From NCBI GenBank assembly GCA_963718755.1, contig OY970376.1, positions 2,108,001-2,172,000 on the forward strand: DNA of 64,000 nucleotides. The letters run 5' to 3'. Below are positions 15,618-23,663 of the stretch, piece by piece (positions within the stretch are counted from its first letter, which is position 1; each line of letters starts with the position of its first letter). The stretch comes from VRUE01 sp963718755 (GTDB lineage: Bacteria > Actinomycetota > Thermoleophilia > Solirubrobacterales > 70-9). The notes beneath the pieces were generated by a model. That model saw nothing but the letters and a program-made list of their open reading frames with translations. It was not told the DNA's origin and did no database searches. Both the position numbers and the translations under genes were made by a program.

Positions 15618-17008
15618 ACCTGCTGCCGTTCGCGCACGCGCTGGCCGCCCGGCAGGACCTGCCGATACCGGCCTGGCTGTTCGCCTGGGGGGCTTCGATC
15701 GTCCTGATCGTCTCCTTCTTCGCGCTCTCGGTCGGCTGGCGCGAGCCCCGCTTCGAGGGGGACCGTTGGCGTCCCCTCGGGGCGGGGCTCTCGCGGGTTC
15801 TACTCAGCTCGCCGCTGCAGATCCTCTGCGGCGCGATCGGCATCTTCCTCCTCAGCCTCGCGGTCTACTCGGGCCTGCGAGGCACCGAAGCGCCCGATCG
15901 CAACTTCGCCCTCACCTTCCTCTTCGTCACCTGCTGGCTCGGCTTCCCGCTCTTCAGCGTGCTGCTCGGTGATGTCTTCCGGCCCTTCAATCCCTGGCGC
16001 GCGGTCGGCCGCCTTGCGGGCGGCGCCTTCACCGCGCTCGCCGGGCAACGGCCGGCCCACCTCACCTATCCAGCCTGGCTGGGTCGCTGGCCCGCCGCCG
16101 TCGGCCTCGTCGCCGTCGTCTGGCTGGAGATCGTCTACGGCGTCAGCGGCGGCGTCGCCGTCGGCCTCTCCCCACACCCAGCCGCCGTCGCGGTCCTCGT
16201 CTACACCGCCTACACGCTGACGATGATGGCCCTGTTCGGCACCGAGAAGTGGTGCCGCAACGGCGAGGTCTTCTCGGTCTATTTCGGCATGTTCTCCCAG
16301 CTTGGATCCTTCGCCTTCAAGGACGGGCGGCTCGGCCGCCGTCGCCCGCTCGCCGCGGCAACCCACTGGGCGACCGTGCCCGGCTCGGTCGCCGTGGTGA
16401 TCGCCTCGATCGCGACCACCAGCTTCGACGGCGCCTCGGAGGGGGCTCTGCTCAGCGCTCTGGAATGGACCTTCGAACGCTTCAGCGACGCCGACCTCGG
16501 CCTGACGACCGCACTGCGCCTCACCGACACGATCTTCATCGGGCTCTGCGTTGCCGGCGTGGCCCTGATCTACCTGATCGGCGTCTGGGGGATGTCGACC
16601 GTGGCTGGTGCGCCGCCGCTGCGCAAGCTCTGGACCGGCTTCGCCCACACCCTGATCCCGATCGCCTTCGCCTACCTGGTCGCCCACTACTTCAGCCTCT
16701 TCGTCTTCCAGGAGCAGGCCCAGTTCACCTACCTCCTCTCCGACCCCCTGGGCACCGGCACGACCGACCTCTTCGGCACCGCCTCGTCGGGGATCGATTT
16801 CCAGCTGCTCAGTGCGAACGCGATCTGGTACGTCCAGGTGGGCGCCCTTGTCGTCGGGCATGTGGTCGCGCTCACGCTCGCCCACGACCGTGCCACTGCC
16901 TACTGGGGCAACTACCGGCAGGCGGCCCGCTCGCAGTACTGGATGCTGGCGGTGATGGTGGCCTTCACCTGCTTCGGCCTGTACCTGCTCTCGGTAGCCA
17001 ACGCGTGA
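15614..17008 (+). CDS. Polytopic membrane protein partnered with cupredoxin lipoprotein
   Basis: 464 aa with about 10-12 hydrophobic helices (for example PAWLFAWGASIVLIVSFFAL, FLLSLAVYSGL, YLVAHYFSLFVFQEQ). GTG start at 15614 overlaps the lipoprotein stop, so translational coupling is expected. Similar actinobacterial proteins have been given the name fenitrothion hydrolase in databases; the sequence shows a membrane protein and no hydrolase motif I can point to. Conserved polar motifs (LGFPLFSVLLGDVFRPFNPWR, HYFSLFVFQEQ) suggest a transporter or redox role. Function unknown. Confidence 0.75.
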   Translation: MNLLPFAHALAARQDLPIPAWLFAWGASIVLIVSFFALSVGWREPRFEGDRWRPLGAGLSRVLLSSPLQILCGAIGIFLLSLAVYSGLRGTEAPDRNFALTFLFVTCWLGFPLFSVLLGDVFRPFNPWRAVGRLAGGAFTALAGQRPAHLTYPAWLGRWPAAVGLVAVVWLEIVYGVSGGVAVGLSPHPAAVAVLVYTAYTLTMMALFGTEKWCRNGEVFSVYFGMFSQLGSFAFKDGRLGRRRPLAAATHWATVPGSVAVVIASIATTSFDGASEGALLSALEWTFERFSDADLGLTTALRLTDTIFIGLCVAGVALIYLIGVWGMSTVAGAPPLRKLWTGFAHTLIPIAFAYLVAHYFSLFVFQEQAQFTYLLSDPLGTGTTDLFGTASSGIDFQLLSANAIWYVQVGALVVGHVVALTLAHDRATAYWGNYRQAARSQYWMLAVMVAFTCFGLYLLSVANA

Positions 17009-17090
17009 GGGCAGGTTTAACTGCGGAGGATGCGGGAAAGCGTAGAAGTGTCCCGCATGAATGTCGGTTTTCTACTGATGCCAGCGGGTG

Positions 17091-17110
17091 GCCTTAGTGG
17101 TCTACTAAGG
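17091..17110. repeat. Small hairpin GCCTTAGT/ACTAAGGC
   Basis: Perfect 8-bp arms separated by about 5 nt, downstream of the membrane-protein gene. No T-tract follows. It may stabilise the 3' end of the mRNA. Confidence 0.45.
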
Positions 17111-17181
17111 CTTGAGGTTTGCGAGTCACCAATTCATCCGTTCTCCCCAAAAAAGTAGTCCCTCCCATAAGCAAGAAACAG

Positions 17182-17229
17182 CATCGAGGCCGCCGGACAT
17201 ATCAGCCACCCCGGTGGCCTCGATGTCTT
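17182..17229. terminator. Bidirectional terminator between convergent operons
   Basis: Stem CATCGAGGCC (17182-17191) pairs with GGCCTCGATG (17216-17225) and extends by CCGG/CCGG past one bulge. TCTTT follows on the plus strand; on the minus strand the stem is followed by CTGTTTCTT. It sits between the membrane-protein gene and the end of sufD, so it may serve both. Confidence 0.6.
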
Positions 17230-17241
17230 TAGTCGGGTCGG

Positions 17242-18402
17242 TTAGAGGATCTCGCCGAGCCGGCGCTCGAGTGCCGCTGAGACCTCGTTTCGCACCGGCC
17301 CCTCGGCGAGGCGTTCGACCAGCGACTCGAGGAAGCCCTCGATGATCACCTGCTTGGCCGTCGCGGGGTCGAGCCCGCGCGAGGTCAGGTAGAAGAGCTG
17401 ATCGCGATCGATCTGGGCGATCGCGGCGGCGTGGGTGCAGCGGACGTCATCGGCTTCGATCTCGAGGCCCGGGATCGCATCCGCGTGCGCGTCCGGGGAG
17501 AGCAGCAGGTTGCGGCTCTCCTGGAAGGCGTCGGTCCCCTGGGCGCCCGGATCGACCCGGATCATCCCCCGCCAGACGGCGGTCGAGCCCGCGGCGAGCA
17601 CGCCGCGGAAGGCGAGGTCGGAGAAGGTGTTCGGCGCCGCGTGCTCCTGCGTCGTGTCGTAGTCGAGGTGCTGTCCGGGACCGCTGGCGTAGCCACCGGT
17701 GACCCGCGCCTCGGAGCCCGGCCCGGCGAGTTTGGTCTCCATCCGCACCTTGCCCCGCCCCGAGCCAAAGCCGAGCGCGGTCCAGTCGAGCCGGCCGTCG
17801 CGCTCCACCTGCGCCCGCTGGCTGGAGAAGATCCAGGCGCGCTCGGAGATGTCCTGGGTCGAGACGTAGCGCAGGGTCGCCGCCTGGCCGACGTGGAGCT
17901 CGACCACCGAGTTGAGCAGCGCGTCGGTCTCGTCGCCGGCGGAGCCGCTGTGCTCCCAGACCTCGGCTTCGGCGCCCTCCTCGATCACGACCAGCGTGCG
18001 CCAGGAGACCGCGGCGCCGTCCTCGTCGAGCGGTAGCTCAACTTTGATCGGGTCGGTGACCGTGACTCCGGCCGGGACATGGACCAGGACGCCATCGCGC
18101 CAGCCCGCCTCGTTGCGGGCGACGAAGGGGTCCTCGACCGGGACCAGCGAGCCGAGCCGCTCGCGCAGCAGCTCCCCATGGCTCTCGAGCGCCTCGGCAA
18201 GCGGCAGAACGGTGGCGCCCTCGGCGCCGCTGACCGTGGCCCCGGGGTTCGCCGGCGCATAGGCGTCGAGGTCGAGCGTCGCGAGGTCGGTGAATTCCCA
18301 TCCCTTCGCCTTCTGGTCGGGAAGGGGGAGGCTCTGCGCGAGAGAGGCGCCCTGCCGGCGCCTCTCGTCCAACCAGCTGGGCTCGGTCGCTACCTCAGCC
18401 AA
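17242..18402 (-). CDS. sufD: Fe-S cluster assembly protein SufD
   Basis: 386-aa SufD, partner of SufB and SufC in the SufBC2D scaffold. It shows the SufBD beta-helix core (YDTTQEHAAPNTFSDLAFRGVLAAGSTAVWRGMIRVDPGAQGTDAFQESRNLLLSPDAHADAIPGLEIEADDVRCTHAA split over its conserved blocks) and the C-terminal SRGLDPATAKQVIIEGFLESLVERL. It overlaps the sufB 3' end by 8 bp and is cotranscribed with it. sufC lies in a different operon 5 kb upstream. The bidirectional terminator follows. Confidence 0.93.
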   Translation of the reverse strand: MAEVATEPSWLDERRRQGASLAQSLPLPDQKAKGWEFTDLATLDLDAYAPANPGATVSGAEGATVLPLAEALESHGELLRERLGSLVPVEDPFVARNEAGWRDGVLVHVPAGVTVTDPIKVELPLDEDGAAVSWRTLVVIEEGAEAEVWEHSGSAGDETDALLNSVVELHVGQAATLRYVSTQDISERAWIFSSQRAQVERDGRLDWTALGFGSGRGKVRMETKLAGPGSEARVTGGYASGPGQHLDYDTTQEHAAPNTFSDLAFRGVLAAGSTAVWRGMIRVDPGAQGTDAFQESRNLLLSPDAHADAIPGLEIEADDVRCTHAAAIAQIDRDQLFYLTSRGLDPATAKQVIIEGFLESLVERLAEGPVRNEVSAALERRLGEIL

Positions 18403-19828
18403 TTGAGCCCTCCATCTGCAGCTCGATCAGGCGGTTGAGCTCGACCGCGTACTCCATCGGCAGCTCTTTGGTGACCGGCTCGATGAAGCCGTTGACGATC
18501 ATCTTCGAGGCCTCTTCCTCGTCGAGCCCGTGGCTCTGCAGGTAGAAGATCTGCTCGTCGCCGATTTTCGAGACGGTCGCCTCGTGGCCGACGTCGGCGT
18601 CGTTCTCGCCGATCCGGATCGTCGGGTAGGTGTCTGAGCGCGAGTCCTCGTCGAGCAGCAGCGCGTCGCAGACGACCTTGGAGCGCGACTCGCTCGCCCC
18701 GTCGGCGACTTCGAGCAGCCCACGGTACGTAGCCCGCCCGCCGTCCTTGGAGATCGACTTGGAGAAGATCGAGGACGAGGTGCGCGGCGCGGCGTGGATG
18801 ATCTTGCCGCCGGCGTCCTGGTGCTGGCCCTCGCCGGCGAAGGCGATCGAGAGGATCTCGCCGTGCGCTTCGGGGCCGAGCAGGTAGATCGACGGGTACT
18901 TCATCGTCAGTTTCGAGCCGAGGTTGCAGTCGACCCACTCCATCGTCGCCTTCTCGTGGGCGACGGCGCGCTTGGTGACGAGGTTGAAGACGTTCTGCGA
19001 CCAGTTCTGCACGGTCGTGTAGCGCACGCGTGAGCTCGGTTTGGCGACGATCTCGACCACGGCGGAGTGCAGCGAGTCGGTCGAGTAGACCGGCGCCGTG
19101 CAGCCCTCGATGTAGTGGACGTCGGAGCCCTCCTCGGCGATGATCAGCGTCCGCTCGAACTGGCCCATGTTCTCCGTGTTGATCCGGAAGTAGGCCTGCA
19201 GCGGCATCTCCACCTTGACCCCGGCCGGCACGTAGACGAAGGAGCCGCCCGACCAGACGGCCGAGTTGAGCGCCGCCAGTTTGTTGTCGTTGGGCGGGAT
19301 GATCGTCGCCCAGTACTCGCGGACGAGGTCCTCGTGCTCGCGCAGCGCCGTGTCCATGTCGGTGAAGATCACGCCCTGGGCCTCGAGCTTCTCGTTGACC
19401 TGGTGGTAGACGACCTCGGACTCGTACTGGGCGCCGACCCCGGAGAGGAATTTGCGCTCCGCCTCGGGGATGCCGAGTCGGTCGAAGGTGTTTTTGATGT
19501 CCTCGGGGACCTCGCTCCAGTCGCGGCTGTTCTTTTCCGAGGCGCGCACGAAGTAGTGGATGTCGTCGAAGTCGATCTGGCCGAGGTTGCCGCCCCAGGT
19601 CGGGGTCGGGCGCGAGTAGAAGTGCTCCAGCGCCTTCAGCCGGAAGTCGCGCATCCACTGCGGCTCGTCCTTGTACTCGGAGATCGATTCGACCACCTCG
19701 CGGGAGAGGCCCTTCGGCGCTTTGTAGGCGTAGCCGCTCTCGGGATCGTGGAAGCCGAACTTCTCCTTGTAGTCGGCGTTGATCCCGGCAAGCTCTCTTT
19801 TCTCTGCGACTGCCTCTGGCGTTGCCAT
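18395..19828 (-). CDS. sufB: Fe-S cluster assembly protein SufB
   Basis: 477-aa SufB scaffold subunit. Start ATG 19828 is set by GGAGG 8 bp upstream and by MATPEAVAEKRELAG; the frame is open further upstream only in antisense-like sequence. Visible hallmarks are DPESGYAYKAPKGLSREVV, VWSGGSFVYVPAGVKVEMPLQAYFRIN, EEGSDVHYIEGCTAP with the conserved Cys, NWSQNVFNLVTKRA and the C-terminal QSHGLDEEEASKMIVNGFIEPV. It lies 2 bp after the Rieske gene stop and overlaps sufD, forming a three-gene operon. Confidence 0.95.
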   Translation of the reverse strand: MATPEAVAEKRELAGINADYKEKFGFHDPESGYAYKAPKGLSREVVESISEYKDEPQWMRDFRLKALEHFYSRPTPTWGGNLGQIDFDDIHYFVRASEKNSRDWSEVPEDIKNTFDRLGIPEAERKFLSGVGAQYESEVVYHQVNEKLEAQGVIFTDMDTALREHEDLVREYWATIIPPNDNKLAALNSAVWSGGSFVYVPAGVKVEMPLQAYFRINTENMGQFERTLIIAEEGSDVHYIEGCTAPVYSTDSLHSAVVEIVAKPSSRVRYTTVQNWSQNVFNLVTKRAVAHEKATMEWVDCNLGSKLTMKYPSIYLLGPEAHGEILSIAFAGEGQHQDAGGKIIHAAPRTSSSIFSKSISKDGGRATYRGLLEVADGASESRSKVVCDALLLDEDSRSDTYPTIRIGENDADVGHEATVSKIGDEQIFYLQSHGLDEEEASKMIVNGFIEPVTKELPMEYAVELNRLIELQMEGSIG

Positions 19829-19830
19829 GA

Positions 19831-20157
19831 TCAGACCTCCAAGACGATGGTGTCGTCCACGACGGCCGTCGTGAACGTCCGTACCGGAGCATAGGCGGGG
19901 AGCGTCTTCGGCCTGCCGGTCGTCAGGTCGAAGAGGGAGCCGTGGCGGGGGCACTCGACGGTGCAGGTCGCGGCGTCGAACTCGCCCTCGGCGAGCGGGC
20001 CGTCGTCGTGGGAGCAGCGATCCTCGATCGCGTACAGCGTCCCGTCGCAGTTGAAGACCCCAATCTTCGTCTCTCCGTGCTCGACCAGGCGCATAGCGCC
20101 GGGGCCAAGCTCGGCGAGCGGGCAGACGGGGATCGTGGTTCCAGCGGTGTCGGTCAA
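19831..20157 (-). CDS. Rieske-type ferredoxin at head of suf operon
   Basis: 108-aa Rieske [2Fe-2S] protein, with CSHDDGPL (CxH) and CPRHGSLFD (CxxH) cluster ligands. Similar to small ferredoxin components of aromatic dioxygenases, but found in many actinobacterial suf operons. Start is TTG 20157 with AAGGA about 7 bp upstream; no ATG or GTG fits the conserved length. An electron-transfer role in cluster assembly is inferred from the operon. The operator-like motif at 20210-20232 lies upstream. Confidence 0.88.
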   Translation of the reverse strand: MTDTAGTTIPVCPLAELGPGAMRLVEHGETKIGVFNCDGTLYAIEDRCSHDDGPLAEGEFDAATCTVECPRHGSLFDLTTGRPKTLPAYAPVRTFTTAVVDDTIVLEV

Positions 20158-20209
20158 GAGGAATCCTTCTGGCGCGCTCTCCGCGGCGCGTTCGTGCGGG
20201 TTGAAACTT

Positions 20210-20232
20210 AATCCTACTTCCTGGGTCGGATT
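20210..20232 (-). promoter_or_regulatory. Shared Rrf2-type operator motif, suf operon copy
   Basis: AATCCTACT-N5-GGTCGG-ATT on the plus strand, with imperfect dyad AATCC...GGATT. The same 23-bp arrangement occurs upstream of rrf2 (24968-24990) and nowhere else that I noticed. Read on the minus strand it contains TAGGAT, a plausible -10 box, so bound repressor would block the promoter of Rieske-sufB-sufD. The divergent VOC gene might also respond. Confidence 0.6.
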
Positions 20233-20283
20233 TTAGCGACGTGAGAGGATCGGTCGAACGAGCCTTCGACGAAGGAGACGCAA

Positions 20284-21069
20284 ATGAGCGAGCGGACCAG
20301 CTACGCACCGGGGACCCCTTGCTGGGTCGACCTCGGGACCCCTGACATCGAGGCGGCCGTCGATTTCTATGGCGGCCTCTTCGGTTGGGAGATTCCCGAG
20401 CCCGAAAACGCCGAGCAGACCGGTGGCTACCGGCAGGCGATGCTGCGTGGCAAGCCGGTTGCCGGGGTGATGCCGCTGATGCAGGAGGGGCAGCCGCCCG
20501 CCTGGAGCAGCTACGTCTCGGTAGACGACGCCAACGCGACGGCCGCCAGGGTGACCGATGCCGGTGGAACTGTGATCGCCGAGCCGATGAACGTCATGGA
20601 CCTCGGCAAGATGGCGGTCTTCGCCGACCCGACCGGCGCCGTATTCGGGATCTGGCAGCCGGGCACGTTCATCGGCGCCGAAATCGTCACCGAGCCGGGC
20701 GCCCTCTCCTGGAACGAGCTCAACACCCGCGACCCCGAGGCCTCCAAGGCCTTCTACGGCGCCGTCTTCGGCTGGGACTTCGAAGACAACGACATGGGGG
20801 AGATGGGCACTTACACGACGCTGAAGCTGGGCGACGACATGGTCGGCGGGATGCTCGACATGGGCCCGCGCGGCGTCCCCGAGCAGGTGCCCGCCCACTG
20901 GCAGGTCTACTTCGCCGTCGAGGACACCGACGCGACGGTCGAGCAAGCCAAGCAGGGCGGCGGCAGCGTGATGGTCGAGCCAATGGTGGTCCCGGCCGGC
21001 CGTTTCGCGATCCTCACCGACCCCTTCGGAGCAAGCTTCGCGGTGATCGCCCTCAGCAAAGAGGCTTAA
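20284..21069 (+). CDS. Tandem VOC-domain (glyoxalase-like) protein
   Basis: 261-aa protein of two glyoxalase/bleomycin-resistance (VOC) domains. Domain 1 is residues 8-125 (CWVDLGTPDIEAAVDFYGGLFGWEI...FADPTGAVFGIWQPG) and domain 2 about 135-258 (SWNELNTRDPEASKAFYGAVFGWDF...LTDPFGASFAVI). The arrangement matches the Cfp30B/27-kDa antigen family of actinobacteria; the substrate is unknown. RBS GAAGGAGACG before ATG 20284. Its stop is directly followed by the palindrome at 21071-21181. Confidence 0.88.
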   Translation: MSERTSYAPGTPCWVDLGTPDIEAAVDFYGGLFGWEIPEPENAEQTGGYRQAMLRGKPVAGVMPLMQEGQPPAWSSYVSVDDANATAARVTDAGGTVIAEPMNVMDLGKMAVFADPTGAVFGIWQPGTFIGAEIVTEPGALSWNELNTRDPEASKAFYGAVFGWDFEDNDMGEMGTYTTLKLGDDMVGGMLDMGPRGVPEQVPAHWQVYFAVEDTDATVEQAKQGGGSVMVEPMVVPAGRFAILTDPFGASFAVIALSKEA

Positions 21070-21070
21070 G

Positions 21071-21181
21071 GGCCGATCCCGGTAGGGGTGGAACGTCTTG
21101 TACTTTTTCCGCGGCGACGCCGACGGACAGCCGCGATCTGCCTTCGGAAAAAGTTAAGTGGAACCCCTACCGGGATCGGCC
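21071..21181. repeat. 111-bp interrupted palindrome overlapping the sufU 3' end
   Basis: Outer arms of 18 bp (GGCCGATCCCGGTAGGGG at 21071-21088, complement 21164-21181) and inner arms of 10 bp (ACTTTTTCCG at 21102-21111, complement 21145-21154). It starts 1-2 bp after the VOC stop. The right arm encodes the last residues of SufU (ADPGRGST) and its stop region. Likely transcript-end structure for both convergent genes, or a small inserted palindromic element that replaced the sufU end. Confidence 0.75.
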
Positions 21182-21609
21182 TGAAGGTCCGCTACTGCTT
21201 CTGAAGGGTCGCCGACCTCGCCCTCGTCCTCCCATTCGGCCGATTGGCCGAGGCTGGCGCTCTTGACCACCTTGAGGCCGAGCATCGCACACTTCATCCG
21301 CGTCGCCGAGATCTCGATCCCGAGCAGCTCGAGCACCTCCTCTTTGGGTAGCGCCAGCAGCTCCTCGCGCGTCTTGCCGAGCAGCTCGTCAGTGAGCAGC
21401 GAGGTTGCCGCGGTTGAGATCGCGCAGCCCTGGCCCTCGAAGGCGATCTCCGCCACGCGGCCCGTCTCGTCGAGGCGGATCGTCACATGCTGTTCATCGC
21501 CGCAGAACGGGTTGGTGTCCTCGAACTCGAGGTCGGCATTCTCGATCCGGCCGAAGTTGTGCGGCCGCTTGTAGTGCTCGAGGATCTGCTCTCTGTACAG
21601 CTCGTCCAT
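21154..21609 (-). CDS. sufU: SufU (NifU-like) sulfur-transfer protein
   Basis: 151-aa SufU that takes sulfur from SufS and passes it to the SufBCD scaffold. Zinc/sulfur ligands are C36 in NPFCGD with D38, C62 in GQGCAIS and C107 in MKCAML. The start MDELYREQILEHYKRPHNFG is typical. The C-terminal tail after about residue 125 is acidic and ends ADPGRGST, encoded by a palindrome arm and unlike the family end. It lies apart from sufS, with the DUF899 gene between them on the other strand. Confidence 0.93.
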   Translation of the reverse strand: MDELYREQILEHYKRPHNFGRIENADLEFEDTNPFCGDEQHVTIRLDETGRVAEIAFEGQGCAISTAATSLLTDELLGKTREELLALPKEEVLELLGIEISATRMKCAMLGLKVVKSASLGQSAEWEDEGEVGDPSEAVADLQADPGRGST

Positions 21610-21680
21610 GGTTCGAGGCTAGCGAAGGTCGCTACGGTGATCTGTGAGCCACGACCGTCACGACCCGCGAAGGAGCGACC

Positions 21681-22343
21681 ATGGAGCTACCGCAGATCGT
21701 CAGCGAGGAGGAGTGGCAGCGCTCCCACGAGGCTCTGCTGGCCAAGGAGAAGGAAGCGACCAAGGCCAGCGACGCGCTGGCCGCCGAGCGCCGCCGGCAG
21801 CCGATGATGGAGTTCTCCGCCGACTACGAGTTCGACGGGCCCGAGGGAAGGCGCACGCTCGCCGGGCTCTTCGACGGGCGGCGCCAGCTGATCGTCTACC
21901 ACTTCTGGTTCCCGCCGGACGGGAATCCCTGCGGCGGTTGCACGATGTTCACCGACCAGGTCAGCGAGCTCGCCCACCTCAACGCCCGCGACACCTCGTT
22001 CGCGCTCGTCTCCCGCGCGCCTCAGGCCCAGATCGAGCAGTACAAACAGCGCATGGGCTGGACGGTGCCCTGGTACACGGTGGTCGGCGACGACTTCCAG
22101 GAGGCCTGCGGAACGACCGAATACTTCGCCCTCGACGTCTTCGTGCGCGACGGCGATCGGGTCTTCCTCACCTACGCGACCACCAGTCGGGGTGTCGAGG
22201 CCCTCGGCAGCGTCTGGACCTTCCTCAACCTGACTCCGCTCGGTCGTCAGGAGGAATGGGAGGACACGCCGCCCGGCCGCCCGCAGGGGCCCGCATACAA
22301 GTGGTGGCGACGGCACGACGAATACGACTCACCGACGGCGTAG
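21681..22343 (+). CDS. DUF899 thioredoxin-like protein
   Basis: 220-aa DUF899-family protein with a thioredoxin-like fold. It begins LPQIVSEEEWQRSHEALLAKEKE and contains the family block YHFWFPPDGNPCGGCTMFTDQ with a CGGC pair, TVVGDDFQEACGTTEYFALDVF and LNLTPLGRQEE. Function is unknown; a redox role is plausible from the CGGC. RBS AAGGAGCGACC before ATG 21681. Its stop forms the first base of the hairpin at 22343-22379. Confidence 0.88.
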   Translation: MELPQIVSEEEWQRSHEALLAKEKEATKASDALAAERRRQPMMEFSADYEFDGPEGRRTLAGLFDGRRQLIVYHFWFPPDGNPCGGCTMFTDQVSELAHLNARDTSFALVSRAPQAQIEQYKQRMGWTVPWYTVVGDDFQEACGTTEYFALDVFVRDGDRVFLTYATTSRGVEALGSVWTFLNLTPLGRQEEWEDTPPGRPQGPAYKWWRRHDEYDSPTA

Positions 22344-22379
22344 CCGACATTCACCCAGCTCCAGTGGGTGAATGTCGGC
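22343..22379. repeat. Perfect 15-bp hairpin between convergent stops
   Basis: GCCGACATTCACCCA (22343-22357) and its complement (22365-22379) around a 7-nt loop, between the DUF899 stop and the sufS stop. No T-tract. It may act as a factor-aided terminator or 3' stabiliser. Its inner ATTCACCCA is shared with the complement of the hairpin at 1432-1466. Confidence 0.7.
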
Positions 22380-22387
22380 AGCGCGGC

Positions 22388-23653
22388 TCAGGGGGCCAGG
22401 CCGAAGACCTTACGGGCGTCGTCGAGGCCCTCGACCAGGCGGTCGATCTCGGCTGGGGTGGTGTAGACGCCGAAGCTGGCGCGTGCCGTGGCGGCGATGC
22501 CGAGGCGGTCCATCAGCGGTTGCGCGCAGTGGTGGCCGGCGCGGACGGCGACCCCGTGGCGGTCGAGGATCTCCGAGACGTCGTGAGCGTGGACTCCCTC
22601 CAGCTCGAAAGAGACCGGCCCGAGCCGCTCGGAGCCGCGGGGTGGGCCGAAGATCCGCAGGCCCGGCACATCGGCGAGGCTCGCCAGCGCGTAGTCGGTG
22701 ATCTCGCGCTCGTGCTCGCGCACGGCCCCCATGCCGAGGCCGTCGAGCCAGCGCAGCGCCGAGGCCATGCCGATCGCCTGGGCGATCGCCGGCGTGCCCG
22801 CCTCGAAGCGGGCGGGCGGGTCGGCGTAGGTCGTACCCGCCGTGGTCACCTTGCGGATCATCGAGCCGCCGCCGAGGAAGGGCGGCATCTGGCGCAGCAG
22901 GTCGAGCTTGGCCCAGAGCGCGCCGATGCCGGTCGGCGCGTAGAGCTTGTGGCCGGTCAGCGCGTAGAAGTCGACGCCGAGCTCGGCGACGTCGAGCGGC
23001 AGCTTCGGCGCCGCCTGGGCGCCGTCGGCGAGCACCAGGGCGCCCGCGTCATGGGCGAGGCTGGCAATCTCGGCGACCGGATTCTCGGTGCCGAGCACGT
23101 TGGAGACATGGGCGACCGCGACCAGCTTCGGCCCGCGCTCGAGCAGGGCCCTGTAAGCGTCCATGTCGAGCAGGCCGTCGTCGCCGACCGGCACCCAGTC
23201 GATCTCGGCGCCGGCCCGCTCGGCGAGCTGCTGCCAGGGCACGATGTTGGAGTGGTGCTCCATCTCGGTCAGGACGACGCGGTCGCCGGCGCCGACGTTG
23301 GCGTCGCCCCAGGCCCGCGCGACGAGGTTGATCGCCTCGGTCGCGTTGCGGACGAAGATCACCTCGCGGCGGTCGGCGGCGCCGAGGTGGTCGGCGACGG
23401 TCGCCCGCGCCCCCTCGTATGCCGCGGTCGCCTCGGCCGAGAGCGTGTGGGAGCCGCGGTGGACGTTGGAGTGGTGGGTCCGCTCGTAGCGGTCGACCGC
23501 CTGGATCGAGGCCAGCACCCGCTGGGAGCTGGCACCGCTGTCGAGATAGGCGACTGGGCGCCCGTTGACCTCGCGCTCCAGTGCCGGGAAGGAGGCGCGG
23601 ACTTTCTCGATTGGGAAGGCCGACGTCGCTGGCGTGGTCGTCGTCGGCTCCAT
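22388..23653 (-). CDS. sufS: Cysteine desulfurase SufS
   Basis: 421-aa PLP-dependent group II cysteine desulfurase supplying persulfide for Fe-S assembly. PLP lysine K236 (TGHKLYAP), catalytic C376 (RAGHHCAQPL) and cofactor residues in TEMEHHSNIVPW are visible. It follows sufC by 10 bp, making rrf2-sufC-sufS one transcription unit. sufU, its normal acceptor, lies about 0.8 kb further on but in a separate unit. Confidence 0.95.
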   Translation of the reverse strand: MEPTTTTPATSAFPIEKVRASFPALEREVNGRPVAYLDSGASSQRVLASIQAVDRYERTHHSNVHRGSHTLSAEATAAYEGARATVADHLGAADRREVIFVRNATEAINLVARAWGDANVGAGDRVVLTEMEHHSNIVPWQQLAERAGAEIDWVPVGDDGLLDMDAYRALLERGPKLVAVAHVSNVLGTENPVAEIASLAHDAGALVLADGAQAAPKLPLDVAELGVDFYALTGHKLYAPTGIGALWAKLDLLRQMPPFLGGGSMIRKVTTAGTTYADPPARFEAGTPAIAQAIGMASALRWLDGLGMGAVREHEREITDYALASLADVPGLRIFGPPRGSERLGPVSFELEGVHAHDVSEILDRHGVAVRAGHHCAQPLMDRLGIAATARASFGVYTTPAEIDRLVEGLDDARKVFGLAP

Positions 23654-23663
23654 CGTCGCGAGG

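Noticed and set aside
19829..20308. N-terminal extension of sufB to a 637-aa protein
   Set aside because: The extra part is the Rieske gene read out of frame; ATG 19828 has a good RBS and gives the family length.
20401..21266. 293-aa frame overlapping the VOC gene
   Set aside because: Arg-rich shadow frame; the VOC frame has two complete domains.
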